DNA of 10,812 nt from contig QHPN01000158.1 of NCBI GenBank assembly GCA_003219115.1, positions 1 to 10,812 on the forward strand, written 5' to 3'. Positions 6,375-10,812 of this stretch are shown here, one piece after another (the first letter of the stretch is position 1; the number at the start of each line of letters is the position of its first letter). Under the pieces are notes generated by a model that saw only the letters and a list, made by a program, of their open reading frames with translations, ran no database searches and was not told the origin of the DNA. The position numbers and the translations under genes are program-made. The stretch is from Verrucomicrobiota bacterium (lineage in GTDB: Bacteria; Verrucomicrobiota; Verrucomicrobiia; Chthoniobacterales; UBA10450).

Positions 6375-7280
6375 GTGCGCCTTTCCCTGCTTCTCGTTGT
6401 GCTGCTCTTTGCATGCAGTGTCTCGGCGGATGAGCTGACACGCACGGTGCAGGAGCGACTGAAAGCGCTGGGCGCCTATTCAGGACCTCTCGATGGAAAT
6501 GCGAGTCCGCATTTTACTAGTGCGTTGAAGGCTTACCAGCAGCGGCACAAGTTGCCCCCGACGGGTGTGCTCGATCCTGCGACAGCAAAAGCGCTCGATG
6601 ACGAGACGGGAATGGCGCTTCCGGGCAGCAGCGGCGCTCCACCATCGGAACCAGCGCAGCAAAGTTCATCTCCGAGCGTCCCGGCTGTGCCGACCTTTGC
6701 GCCCGCTTCGCCGCAAGCTGCCCCACCCGAGCCGAGAACGCCGCAACCTTCGCCTGCTGCCAGCTCGCCCTCACCCATGGCGGCCCCGCCGGCACCGAGT
6801 GCGAGTTTTAACAACTCGCCATCGCCATCTCTCGAAAGTCCGTTGCCGATACCGACCGCTGCGGCTGCCACTTCGCCGTCGGCTCCTGTGGAACCCCCGC
6901 CCCAATTCAGCACCGAGCGCATCACCAAATTCCTTAGGGACTACTTGCACGCCGGTGAAGGCAATTACGTCACGCCGCAGTTGCGCTTCTTCTCCTTCCC
7001 GGTGGACTACTTCGCGCACGGCCCAGTGAACCAGCGGTTCGTCCGCAGCGATACGCTTCGTTATGTGCGCCGGTGGCCGCGCCGGCATTACATGTTGACT
7101 GAGCCCGTGAAAGTGGCGGCGGTGGATAACCAGACGGCGACCGCCGATTTCACCATTGCCTTTAGCGTACAAAAGGGGAAACGGCGCGCGAACGGACGAA
7201 CAACCAACCGCGTGACGCTGCGCGAAGTTAAGAGCCAGCTAAAAATTATCGCGATTAAGGAACAGCGAGTGGCTGATTAG
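6375..7280 (+). CDS. Exported peptidoglycan-binding protein, Pro/Ser linker
   Basis: This 301-residue envelope protein has a signal peptide at residues 1-18 (MRLSLLLVVLLFACSVSA). A PG_binding_1 domain follows at about 20-77 (VQERLKALGAYSGPLDGNAS, YQQRHKLPPTGVLDPATAKA), with the typical G.LDG.....T..A...Y Q....L...G.LD..T pattern. A long Pro/Ser/Ala-rich linker spans about 80-178. The C-terminal domain of about 120 residues contains FFSFPVDYFAHGPVNQRFVR, RYVRRWPRRHY and a series of alternating strands. It resembles NTF2-like domains of uncharacterised exported proteins; this is inference. It probably anchors a sensory or enzymatic C-terminal module to peptidoglycan. GTG 6375 is the start because it gives the complete signal peptide; no better ATG exists. 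Its 5' end sits directly against the trpF relic, and its TAG overlaps the ancestral stop of the convergent DUF2752 gene. Confidence 0.85.
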   Translation: MRLSLLLVVLLFACSVSADELTRTVQERLKALGAYSGPLDGNASPHFTSALKAYQQRHKLPPTGVLDPATAKALDDETGMALPGSSGAPPSEPAQQSSSPSVPAVPTFAPASPQAAPPEPRTPQPSPAASSPSPMAAPPAPSASFNNSPSPSLESPLPIPTAAAATSPSAPVEPPPQFSTERITKFLRDYLHAGEGNYVTPQLRFFSFPVDYFAHGPVNQRFVRSDTLRYVRRWPRRHYMLTEPVKVAAVDNQTATADFTIAFSVQKGKRRANGRTTNRVTLREVKSQLKIIAIKEQRVAD

Positions 7281-7643
7281 CGCGGCCGAACGAAAAGGGT
7301 GTAGAGCGGCCCGTGAGGATTGCAGCTCAGCTTTGTGCTGCGAAACGGCGAGGTAAGCGTGCAGCGCCCAGAGCGCGACGGCTGTCGCTGCGCAGGCGGC
7401 GAGGCGGCGCGCTGTCGTCGGCGCCAACACGCGAAGATTCAAGATCTGGCGCCGACACGCCATCTCGGCCCCGAACAGCGCGATGAGGAAGACCATTACG
7501 ATTGCTAAGGGAAGCGCGAGCCAATTAAAATAGAGCGCGCCTGAGAAATCACAGCGCAGCAGTAGATGCAGCGACCGCGTCATTCCACAAAAGAGATAAG
7601 GCAGGCCGGTGATCGCTCCGCAGGAGGTGCGCACGGGCAACAA
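7239..7643 (-). CDS. DUF2752-like membrane protein, C-terminal frameshift
   Basis: This small membrane protein (134 residues as read) matches the DUF2752 pattern C....TG.P...CGMTR......D...A...N. Here it reads TSCGAITGLPYLFCGMTRSL, then DFSGALYFNWLALPLAIVMV. The middle cysteine of the usual C.PC..CG arrangement is Tyr. Helices lie at about 38-60 and 82-101. After YLAVSQHKAEL (to 7323) the frame becomes unlike the family. The alternative frame from 7321 to TAA 7277-7279 reads NPHGPLYTLFVRPR, the expected ending, so one extra base (or two missing) near 7322 has shifted the tail. The start is uncertain: TTG 7643, TTG 7640 or GTG 7634 after AAAAAGGA; the usual N-terminal helix is missing, so the N-terminus may also be eroded. 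Function unknown. It is divergent from the methyltransferase by 25 bp. Confidence 0.68.
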   Translation of the reverse strand: MLPVRTSCGAITGLPYLFCGMTRSLHLLLRCDFSGALYFNWLALPLAIVMVFLIALFGAEMACRRQILNLRVLAPTTARRLAACAATAVALWALHAYLAVSQHKAELQSSRAALHPFRSAALISHSLFLNRDNF

Positions 7644-7668
7644 TCCTTTTTCAACCTATTTTCACGGT

Positions 7669-8307
7669 ATGGACCGTTTCATCGACGCCGCGGTTGAACA
7701 GTTCGCCCACGATCACACCGAGGCGGAGACCGATCTCTATGTGCGCCTTCGCGAAGAGACCTATCGCACCATGGATCGGCCTCAGATGCAGGTCGGTTTG
7801 CTTGAGGGACGTTTCTTAAAAATGCTCGTCCGCCTCACCGGCGCCCGAAACATTCTCGAGATCGGAATGTTCACCGGTTACAGCGCGCTCATGATGTCCG
7901 AAGCCTTACCCGAAAACGGGCACGTAACCACGTGCGAAATCAATCCGAAAGCTGAAGCGATCGCGAGAAAATATTTCGCGGAGAGCCCTCACGGAAATAA
8001 GATCACGATCCGAATGGGACGCGCTTTGGAGACGATCAAAACTTTGTCGGGCCCATTCGATCTCGTCTTCATCGACGCCGACAAACCTAACTACTGCAAC
8101 TATTACGAAGCCGCCTTTCCATTGGTAAGGCCCGGCGGATTGATTGTCGGCGATAACGTTCTGTGGAGCGGCAAGGTCCTCGACCCCAAAGACGACGACA
8201 CTCGGGCTATCGTTGCTTTCGACCAGCTGGTGCAAGACGATCCGCGCGTCGAGAACGTCTGCCTGACCGTGCGCGACGGAATGATGCTGGCGTGGAAACG
8301 CAAATAG
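7669..8307 (+). CDS. SAM-dependent O-methyltransferase, family 3
   Basis: This 212-residue cytoplasmic methyltransferase is of the Methyltransf_3 / caffeoyl-CoA O-methyltransferase-like family, which transfers methyl groups from SAM to catechol-type hydroxyls using a divalent cation. Motif I is NILEIGMFTGYSAL (61-74) and the acidic SAM-ribose residue is E90 in TCEINP. FDLVFIDADKPNYCNYY (130-146) supplies the metal-site Asp. RPGGLIVGDNVLWSGKV (154-170) supplies D162 and N163. The family ending RDGMMLAWKRK is intact. Length is normal for bacterial members (about 215-225). I chose ATG 7669 rather than an upstream in-frame start at 7609 because the family N-terminus (MDRFIDAAVEQF) begins there and the longer form would overlap the divergent DUF2752 gene. 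There is no clear Shine-Dalgarno. The acceptor is not predictable from context. Confidence 0.94.
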   Translation: MDRFIDAAVEQFAHDHTEAETDLYVRLREETYRTMDRPQMQVGLLEGRFLKMLVRLTGARNILEIGMFTGYSALMMSEALPENGHVTTCEINPKAEAIARKYFAESPHGNKITIRMGRALETIKTLSGPFDLVFIDADKPNYCNYYEAAFPLVRPGGLIVGDNVLWSGKVLDPKDDDTRAIVAFDQLVQDDPRVENVCLTVRDGMMLAWKRK

Positions 8308-8634
8308 CATCAGCACCAACGACCTGCGAAGGACACCCGGTAGCAAATAACTGTTAACTGATAACTCGCGAGCGTAACCGGACAGTGCGCTAAGGGTCGA
8401 AACCCGAAGGGAAGCCCACATGAAGACCGATCCCTTTCGCTTTTCTCGTCGATCTCGCGTTGCGCCAATGCGAAGCGCAACTCAAAGCCGCGAAAGAAAA
8501 GAAAGTGCGCGAATCAGTTCCCTAAGTTCTGAAAAAGTGCAAACGAGGAGTGCCCTTTCGGGGAAAAGTCTGGTCAACTGCCCAGCGCCTGGTCATGCTC
8601 GGATACATTCTGAAGACAACGACGGAGGAAAATT
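8308..8634. other. Intergenic region with repeat C and possible relic
   Basis: Between the methyltransferase stop and the GlsB-like start lies repeat C copy 1 (8355-8373). A small GGGT-CGAA-ACCC hairpin follows at 8395-8406. ATG 8420 after GAAGGGAAG starts a frame that becomes unlike protein after five codons. Dropping one T at about 8435 would join it to DLALRQCEAQLKAAKEKKVR and ESVP plus TAA 8522-8524. This may be a frameshifted 33-codon gene or a relic; confidence is low. The two longer plus frames across 8420-8903 look like shadows. Confidence 0.45.
8355..8373. repeat. Short dispersed repeat C, copy 1
   Basis: TAACTGATAACTCGCGAGC matches 10309-10327 (TAACAGATAACTCGCGAGC) at 18 of 19 positions. 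It is preceded here by further GTTAACTG-type units. Both copies are intergenic. Confidence 0.6.
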
Positions 8635-8895
8635 ATGCTTCACTTAATCTGGTACATTCTTGTTGGACTGATCGCGGGGGTGATTGCGAAATCGGTCATG
8701 CATGCGCACATGACTATTTTCTGGACCATCGTGCTCGGCATCATCGGATCGATCATCGGCGGCGCAGTCACTCACATGTTTTCACGACCGGCCAATGCGC
8801 GATACCATCCGGCTGGTCTCATTTTTTCCACCCTGGGAGCGATTCTGGTTCTCTTCGTTTGCTACAAACTGAAGATCCGTTTCCCCCATGTCTAA
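8635..8895 (+). CDS. GlsB/YeaQ/YmgE-family membrane protein
   Basis: This 86-residue inner-membrane protein belongs to the GlsB/YeaQ/YmgE family (older name 'transglycosylase-associated protein'), often induced by stress in bacteria but of unproven biochemical function. Three hydrophobic segments are visible: IWYILVGLIAGVIAKSVM (5-22), TIFWTIVLGIIGSIIGGAVT (27-46) and AGLIFSTLGAILVLFVCY (60-77). The first and second carry the characteristic GLIAG..A and G.IG...GG glycine patterns. The cytoplasmic end is short and basic (KLKIRFPHV). CGGAGGAAAATT directly before ATG 8635 is the strongest Shine-Dalgarno in the window and fixes the start. It is probably monocistronic: the next gene to the right is on the other strand and nearly 500 bp away. 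Length is normal. Confidence 0.93.
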   Translation: MLHLIWYILVGLIAGVIAKSVMHAHMTIFWTIVLGIIGSIIGGAVTHMFSRPANARYHPAGLIFSTLGAILVLFVCYKLKIRFPHV

Positions 8896-8932
8896 TGTTG
8901 TAGCGGTAGGGCCGGGTACTTCAGGTTCAGGC

Positions 8933-9079
8933 CTACTTCCTTAGATCGGTTGCGATTGGAAAGCCCGGCCGCTCCTTCACCCGCGTTACGGCGGCAAACT
9001 GCGCAAGCACGGATTGAAGGTCCTCCACGATTTGAAACTCGTTCGCTGCCCGCGCTCGCTCGCTCCTACCCTCGTAGTT
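8933..9079 (-). pseudogene. 'VEDLQ' motif relic 1
   Basis: The minus-strand frame ending at TAG 8933-8935 reads ANEFQIVEDLQSVLAQFAAV then TRVKERPGFPIATDLRK. The core (E/Q)IVEDLQ..L.QF.A(I/V)...DL(K/R) recurs at 10121-10243 and 10230-10293. There is no ATG; GTG at 9026-9028 would start a 31-residue peptide at VEDLQ. Upstream codons are Arg/Glu/Ala-rich low complexity. I read it as the preserved C-terminal end of a decayed gene of unknown family. In this copy an insertion (TRVKERPGFPI) sits before the final DLRK. Confidence 0.4.
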
Positions 9080-9205
9080 TTACGTTGATCACTCGCACCG
9101 CCCGGTGCTTGCGCCAGCTACCCTAGCTGCGTTGCCGTCTACCCGCGCGATTCCCAATCGCGACGTGTTCTATGTCGTTCATCCCATTCACTCCATTCAG
9201 CGGCG

Positions 9206-9297
9206 ATGATGTCGGGATCGACCGCTGGCAGCGCGTTCTGCGGCCGTCAGCTTTACGGCGGGAGGCACCAAGACCCTGAGTGTGTCTAGGGAAGCCG
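9206..9297. repeat. Dispersed repeat B, copy 2
   Basis: It shares GATGATGTCGGGATCG, TTTACGGCGGGAGGCAC and GAGTGTGTCTAGGGAAGCC with 1410-1478. About 24 extra bases (the ACCGCTGGCAGCGCGTTCTG region) lie between the first two blocks. Orientation is the same as copy 1. Confidence 0.8.
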
Positions 9298-9383
9298 GGC
9301 ACGGTCGATAGGTAATCGGACGCTTGTCGCGCGTAGTTAGCTCTTCGTCGGTGTAGCTCTGAAATCGCTCACTCTCCGTTCGT

Positions 9384-9626
9384 TCAAACGATTCGCCCCG
9401 GATTTGTCGGGGTTAAAGCGCTCGGATTCTTTTCGTTCGTGGCGCTCACATTCCAAGGTCGCACCATCTTTCCTCGCGCGCACAGGATGGTCGCGGCCAT
9501 CTCCTGCAACTTGATGATGGCATGTACCTTTTCCGGAAACGGAAGCCGCGCCAGCGTCTGCCGGCGATCTTCCTTCGCCGCGAAAATTCGAACGACTTCT
9601 GGGTTCACTCCGTCCATAGCTTCCAT
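9384..9626 (-). CDS. Small partner protein of the nucleotidyltransferase
   Basis: This protein has up to 80 residues. The conserved-looking core is NPEVVRIFAAKEDRRQTLAR, LPFPEKVHAIIKLQEMAATI and LCARGKMVRPWNV. It is a helical, charged pattern with KE.RR..LA.LP..EKV....KLQ.MA..IL.ARG, which I recall from small uncharacterised proteins encoded beside nucleotidyltransferase genes. Three starts are possible: ATG 9626, ATG 9617 and GTG 9608. GTG 9608 overlaps the upstream stop as GTGA and gives the family-like start MNPEV, so I slightly prefer it; the coordinates show the longest form. Overlap with the nucleotidyltransferase implies translational coupling and a joint role, possibly the antitoxin or binding partner. 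The last 20 residues (SATNEKNPSALTPTNPGRIV) are poorly conserved-looking. Function unproven. Confidence 0.78.
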   Translation of the reverse strand: MEAMDGVNPEVVRIFAAKEDRRQTLARLPFPEKVHAIIKLQEMAATILCARGKMVRPWNVSATNEKNPSALTPTNPGRIV

Positions 9627-10102
9627 TTCTCTTCAAGTTGATGGCGCTTAAGGATGTCGGCAAGAAAGTTCGTGTCCAGCTGCGCCTGCTCGCGCAAAAT
9701 CCGGACGCGCTCCCGATCCTTGTCGCGGCCTGTTTGCAGACAAATGGCGAGGAGATGTTCGCTTCGCAGCACACGCGCCGGCACATCTTCATACATGATC
9801 TCGCGGGCCTGGTTGAGGGCTTCCTCGACTAAAGAGTTATAGGCCGGAAGAAACTGCACCGGGACACCTTCAATCAGCACGCAGTCGTTTTCTTCTGTGT
9901 AACCGCGCGCGCGCAGCGCTTCGTAAAGGGAACTGAGTGTAAGCAAGCCACCGGGCGTCCGCGGCAGAACAACAAAGATATCGAGATCAAAGGTGAGGAC
10001 GGGCTCGGTATAAAATGTTGCGCCCATTGCGCCGCCGATCGCGTACCGGGTCAAGACGCCATCGCGTTCCAGGTCATTGAGCAGCTGTAAAGTGCGCTTC
10101 AC
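9605..10102 (-). CDS. Nucleotidyltransferase (AbiEii/MNT-like)
   Basis: This 165-residue protein has a nucleotidyltransferase fold of the type found in AbiEii-like and other toxin-antitoxin or defence proteins. The signature YAIGGAMGATFYTEPVLTFD, then LDIFVVL, gives GG at 23-24 followed by two metal-binding-type acidic residues (D39, D41). VPVQFLPAY (about 81-89) supplies the third strand. RSEHLLAICLQTGRDKDRER (about 113-132) is the usual 'K.....R.KD..R' helix that follows in this family, here with Glu-His before LL. The C-terminal LDTNFLADILKRHQLEEKWK is the typical closing helix. The start is GTG 10102. No strong ribosome binding site is seen, and the VEDLQ motif frame ends 18 bp upstream. 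It overlaps the small partner downstream. NTP specificity and target are unknown. Confidence 0.85.
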   Translation of the reverse strand: MKRTLQLLNDLERDGVLTRYAIGGAMGATFYTEPVLTFDLDIFVVLPRTPGGLLTLSSLYEALRARGYTEENDCVLIEGVPVQFLPAYNSLVEEALNQAREIMYEDVPARVLRSEHLLAICLQTGRDKDRERVRILREQAQLDTNFLADILKRHQLEEKWKLWTE

Positions 10103-10120
10103 ACGAGATGAATAACCGAT

Positions 10121-10243
10121 TCAGTGTTTTAAGTCATTCGCGATCGCAGTGAACTGTTGAAGCGCAGCTTGCAAATCCTCCACAATTTCCGCTCCAATCA
10201 CCGAGTCATAGCTGAACGCACTGGAGAGATTATTGTTCCTTTT
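10121..10243 (-). pseudogene. 'VEDLQ' motif ORF / relic 2
   Basis: The minus-strand frame, open from 10243 to TGA 10121-10123, reads SSAFSYDSVIGAEIVEDLQA then ALQQFTAIANDLKH. Starts would be GTG 10201 (26 residues) or GTG 10183. It ends 18 bp before the nucleotidyltransferase start, on the same strand. It could be a very short first gene of that module or the C-terminal end of a larger lost gene. I favour a relic because the frame has no proper start and because a similar fragment lies immediately upstream. Confidence 0.45.
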
Positions 10244-10293
10244 TTAAGTCGCTAGCTATTTCGGCGAAACTCAGCGAGGGCCGCTTGAACCTG
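10230..10293 (-). pseudogene. 'VEDLQ' motif relic 3, frameshifted
   Basis: The minus strand reads QVQAALAEF in one frame (10293 to 10267) and, after one extra base, AEIASDLKKEQ plus TAA 10230-10232 in the next. Joined, the fragment parallels LQAALQQFTAIANDLKH of relic 2. The two overlap slightly in coordinates, so this looks like a tandem duplicate that decayed. Confidence 0.4.
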
Positions 10294-10308
10294 ATAACCG
10301 ACAACACT

Positions 10309-10327
10309 TAACAGATAACTCGCGAGC
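10309..10327. repeat. Short dispersed repeat C, copy 2
   Basis: TAACAGATAACTCGCGAGC matches 8355-8373 at 18 of 19 positions. It runs into the small CGAGC-TTC-GCTCG hairpin. Confidence 0.6.
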
Positions 10328-10468
10328 TTCGCTCGTTTGCTTATGCAAAAAGTCAGGACTGACCCGTTTTCCCTTTCTGAGGTGAGACGACACAAAAATC
10401 TTTTCCTCGGGCTTCGTTAAACACGGTGTTGTTGAGAGCGCCAGAAATAGTTTTAGCAGAAAAAGGAT

Positions 10469-10496
10469 TTGACAGTCGCGAGGACTAATTTCTAAA
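10469..10496 (+). promoter_or_regulatory. Possible sigma-70-type promoter
   Basis: A perfect TTGACA at 10469-10474 is followed, after 16 bases, by TCTAAA at 10491-10496 (four of six -10 positions). It would give the gene at 10610 a leader of roughly 105 bases. Sequence resemblance only. Confidence 0.3.
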
Positions 10497-10609
10497 GTCC
10501 GCTTGGATGACCGAGTCGAATGGCCGATCCACTAGCATGCCAATTTCTGATGGGATTTTTATCAACGAGACGTGTCGCGACGAGCGCACCCGCGAAGACA
10601 CAAACCGAT

Positions 10610-10812
10610 ATGAACTCAACACTCCGTTCTAAGCAACAACGTTTGTCGGTGGCATTAGCTATCATCGTTCCTCTGGTGCTTGTGTCGCTTGGCTATCTAG
10701 GAGCCCAGCAACCATCGGCAATTACATTGCCACTAAAAGTCGATAGCGATCTGAGCGGGATCAGCCTTGAGCTGACATCCGTGCAGAAAACAATCGATAC
10801 GATCACGATCCG
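10610..10812 (+). CDS. Membrane-anchored protein, N-terminal part only
   Basis: ATG 10610 opens a frame that runs uninterrupted to the window edge (67 codons, no stop), so the gene is cut off. Residues 1-11 are basic (MNSTLRSKQQR), followed by one hydrophobic segment LSVALAIIVPLVLVSLGYLG (12-31). This acts as a signal anchor or uncleaved signal; there is no obvious cleavage motif, although GAQQ could be one. The exported part begins SAITLPLKVDSDLSGISLEL and shows alternating hydrophobic and polar residues. No family is recognisable from this fragment. No good Shine-Dalgarno precedes the ATG. Confidence 0.65.
   Translation, partial: MNSTLRSKQQRLSVALAIIVPLVLVSLGYLGAQQPSAITLPLKVDSDLSGISLELTSVQKTIDTITI

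Larger units (their letters stand above)
8896..9383. other. Intergenic region with motif relic and repeat B
   Basis: This convergent gap lies between the GlsB-like gene and the small partner of the nucleotidyltransferase. It contains a minus-strand protein-like relic (8933-9079), then a GC-rich stretch with GAGCGAGCGAGCGCG-type runs (minus strand, 9044-9075) and repeat B copy 2 (9206-9297). An AGCGG...GGCCGGG / CCCGGCCGCT pairing (about 8902-8916 with 8965-8974) is imperfect and long-looped, so I do not call a terminator. Confidence 0.5.
10294..10609. other. Intergenic region with repeat C and possible promoter
   Basis: About 315 bp without a gene. It holds repeat C copy 2 (10309-10327), followed by a CGAGC-TTC-GCTCG hairpin at 10323-10335. 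The segment GCAAAAAGTCAGGACTGACCC (about 10345-10364) resembles the sequence flanking repeat A copy 2. The rest leads to the gene at 10610. Confidence 0.5.

Noticed and set aside
6533..6928. Gly/Ala-rich minus-strand frame
   Set aside because: Antisense of the Pro/Ser linker of the peptidoglycan-binding protein, a common compositional artefact.
8384..8422. Possible structured RNA (AGTGCGCTAAGGGTCGAAACCC)
   Set aside because: It superficially recalls RNase P RNA segments, but the conserved core blocks are absent and the only helix is four base pairs.
8550..8903. A 117-codon plus-strand frame over the GlsB-like gene
   Set aside because: The overlapping 8635 frame has a strong Shine-Dalgarno and family glycine patterns; this frame is its shadow.
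9337..9792. A 151-codon minus-strand frame spanning the nucleotidyltransferase/partner junction
   Set aside because: Both true genes are readable in the other two minus frames; this one has no motif.
1..10812. tRNA genes, CRISPR arrays, integrase or transposase genes
   Set aside because: I saw no tRNA-like T-loop or CCA ends, no regularly spaced direct repeats, and no recombinase motifs on either strand.

Overview
The window looks like an accessory, slowly decaying stretch of a soil Verrucomicrobiota chromosome. My best guess is the Chthoniobacterales / 'Candidatus Udaeobacter'-like lineage. I base this on moderate-to-high GC, weak Shine-Dalgarno use at many genes, an abundance of short dispersed intergenic repeats, and protein types I associate with that group: an S74-type tail-fibre C-terminus, a DUF2752 membrane protein, a BNR-repeat secreted protein and GlsB/YeaQ. 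This placement is inference from recall; no 16S or marker gene is present. I see no tRNA, rRNA, CRISPR array, transposase or phage structural cluster.

Layout. Positions 1-426 are intergenic, with an 8-bp-stem palindrome and repeat A copy 1. An exported L,D-transpeptidase lies on the minus strand (545-1288). Positions 1289-1627 hold repeat B copy 1. A relic of the C-terminal end of a tail-fibre/S74-type protein follows (1649-1834), then repeat A copy 2. A tight plus-strand cluster comes next: a small basic protein (2172-2396), a STAS-like protein (2415-2825) and a 58-residue CxxC/CxxC plus one-helix membrane protein (2838-3014). After 0.5 kb without genes come, on the minus strand, a secreted five-Asp-box BNR protein (3528-5024), a palindrome-rich gap and a GIY-YIG-like protein (5511-5873).

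At 5956-6372 is a clear pseudogene of trpF (phosphoribosylanthranilate isomerase) on the minus strand, with an in-frame TGA, a frameshift and a missing N-terminus. It abuts an exported peptidoglycan-binding protein (6375-7280). That gene is convergent with a DUF2752 membrane protein whose last 15 residues are out of frame. A divergent family-3 O-methyltransferase (7669-8307) and a GlsB/YeaQ membrane protein (8635-8895) follow.

The right end holds a minus-strand pair, a nucleotidyltransferase (9605-10102) overlapping a small partner (9384-9626), that resembles a toxin-antitoxin-type module. Three diverged fragments of one short C-terminal motif lie around it (8933-9079, 10121-10243, 10230-10293). 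The window ends inside a gene for a membrane-anchored protein beginning at 10610.

The genes do not form one pathway. Three (L,D-transpeptidase, peptidoglycan-binding protein, GlsB-like) concern the envelope. The most informative signals are gene decay (trpF, tail fibre, DUF2752 tail), the repeat families, the STAS/zinc-ribbon cluster and the nucleotidyltransferase module. If the window comes from a metagenome assembly, single-base frameshifts could be sequence errors.
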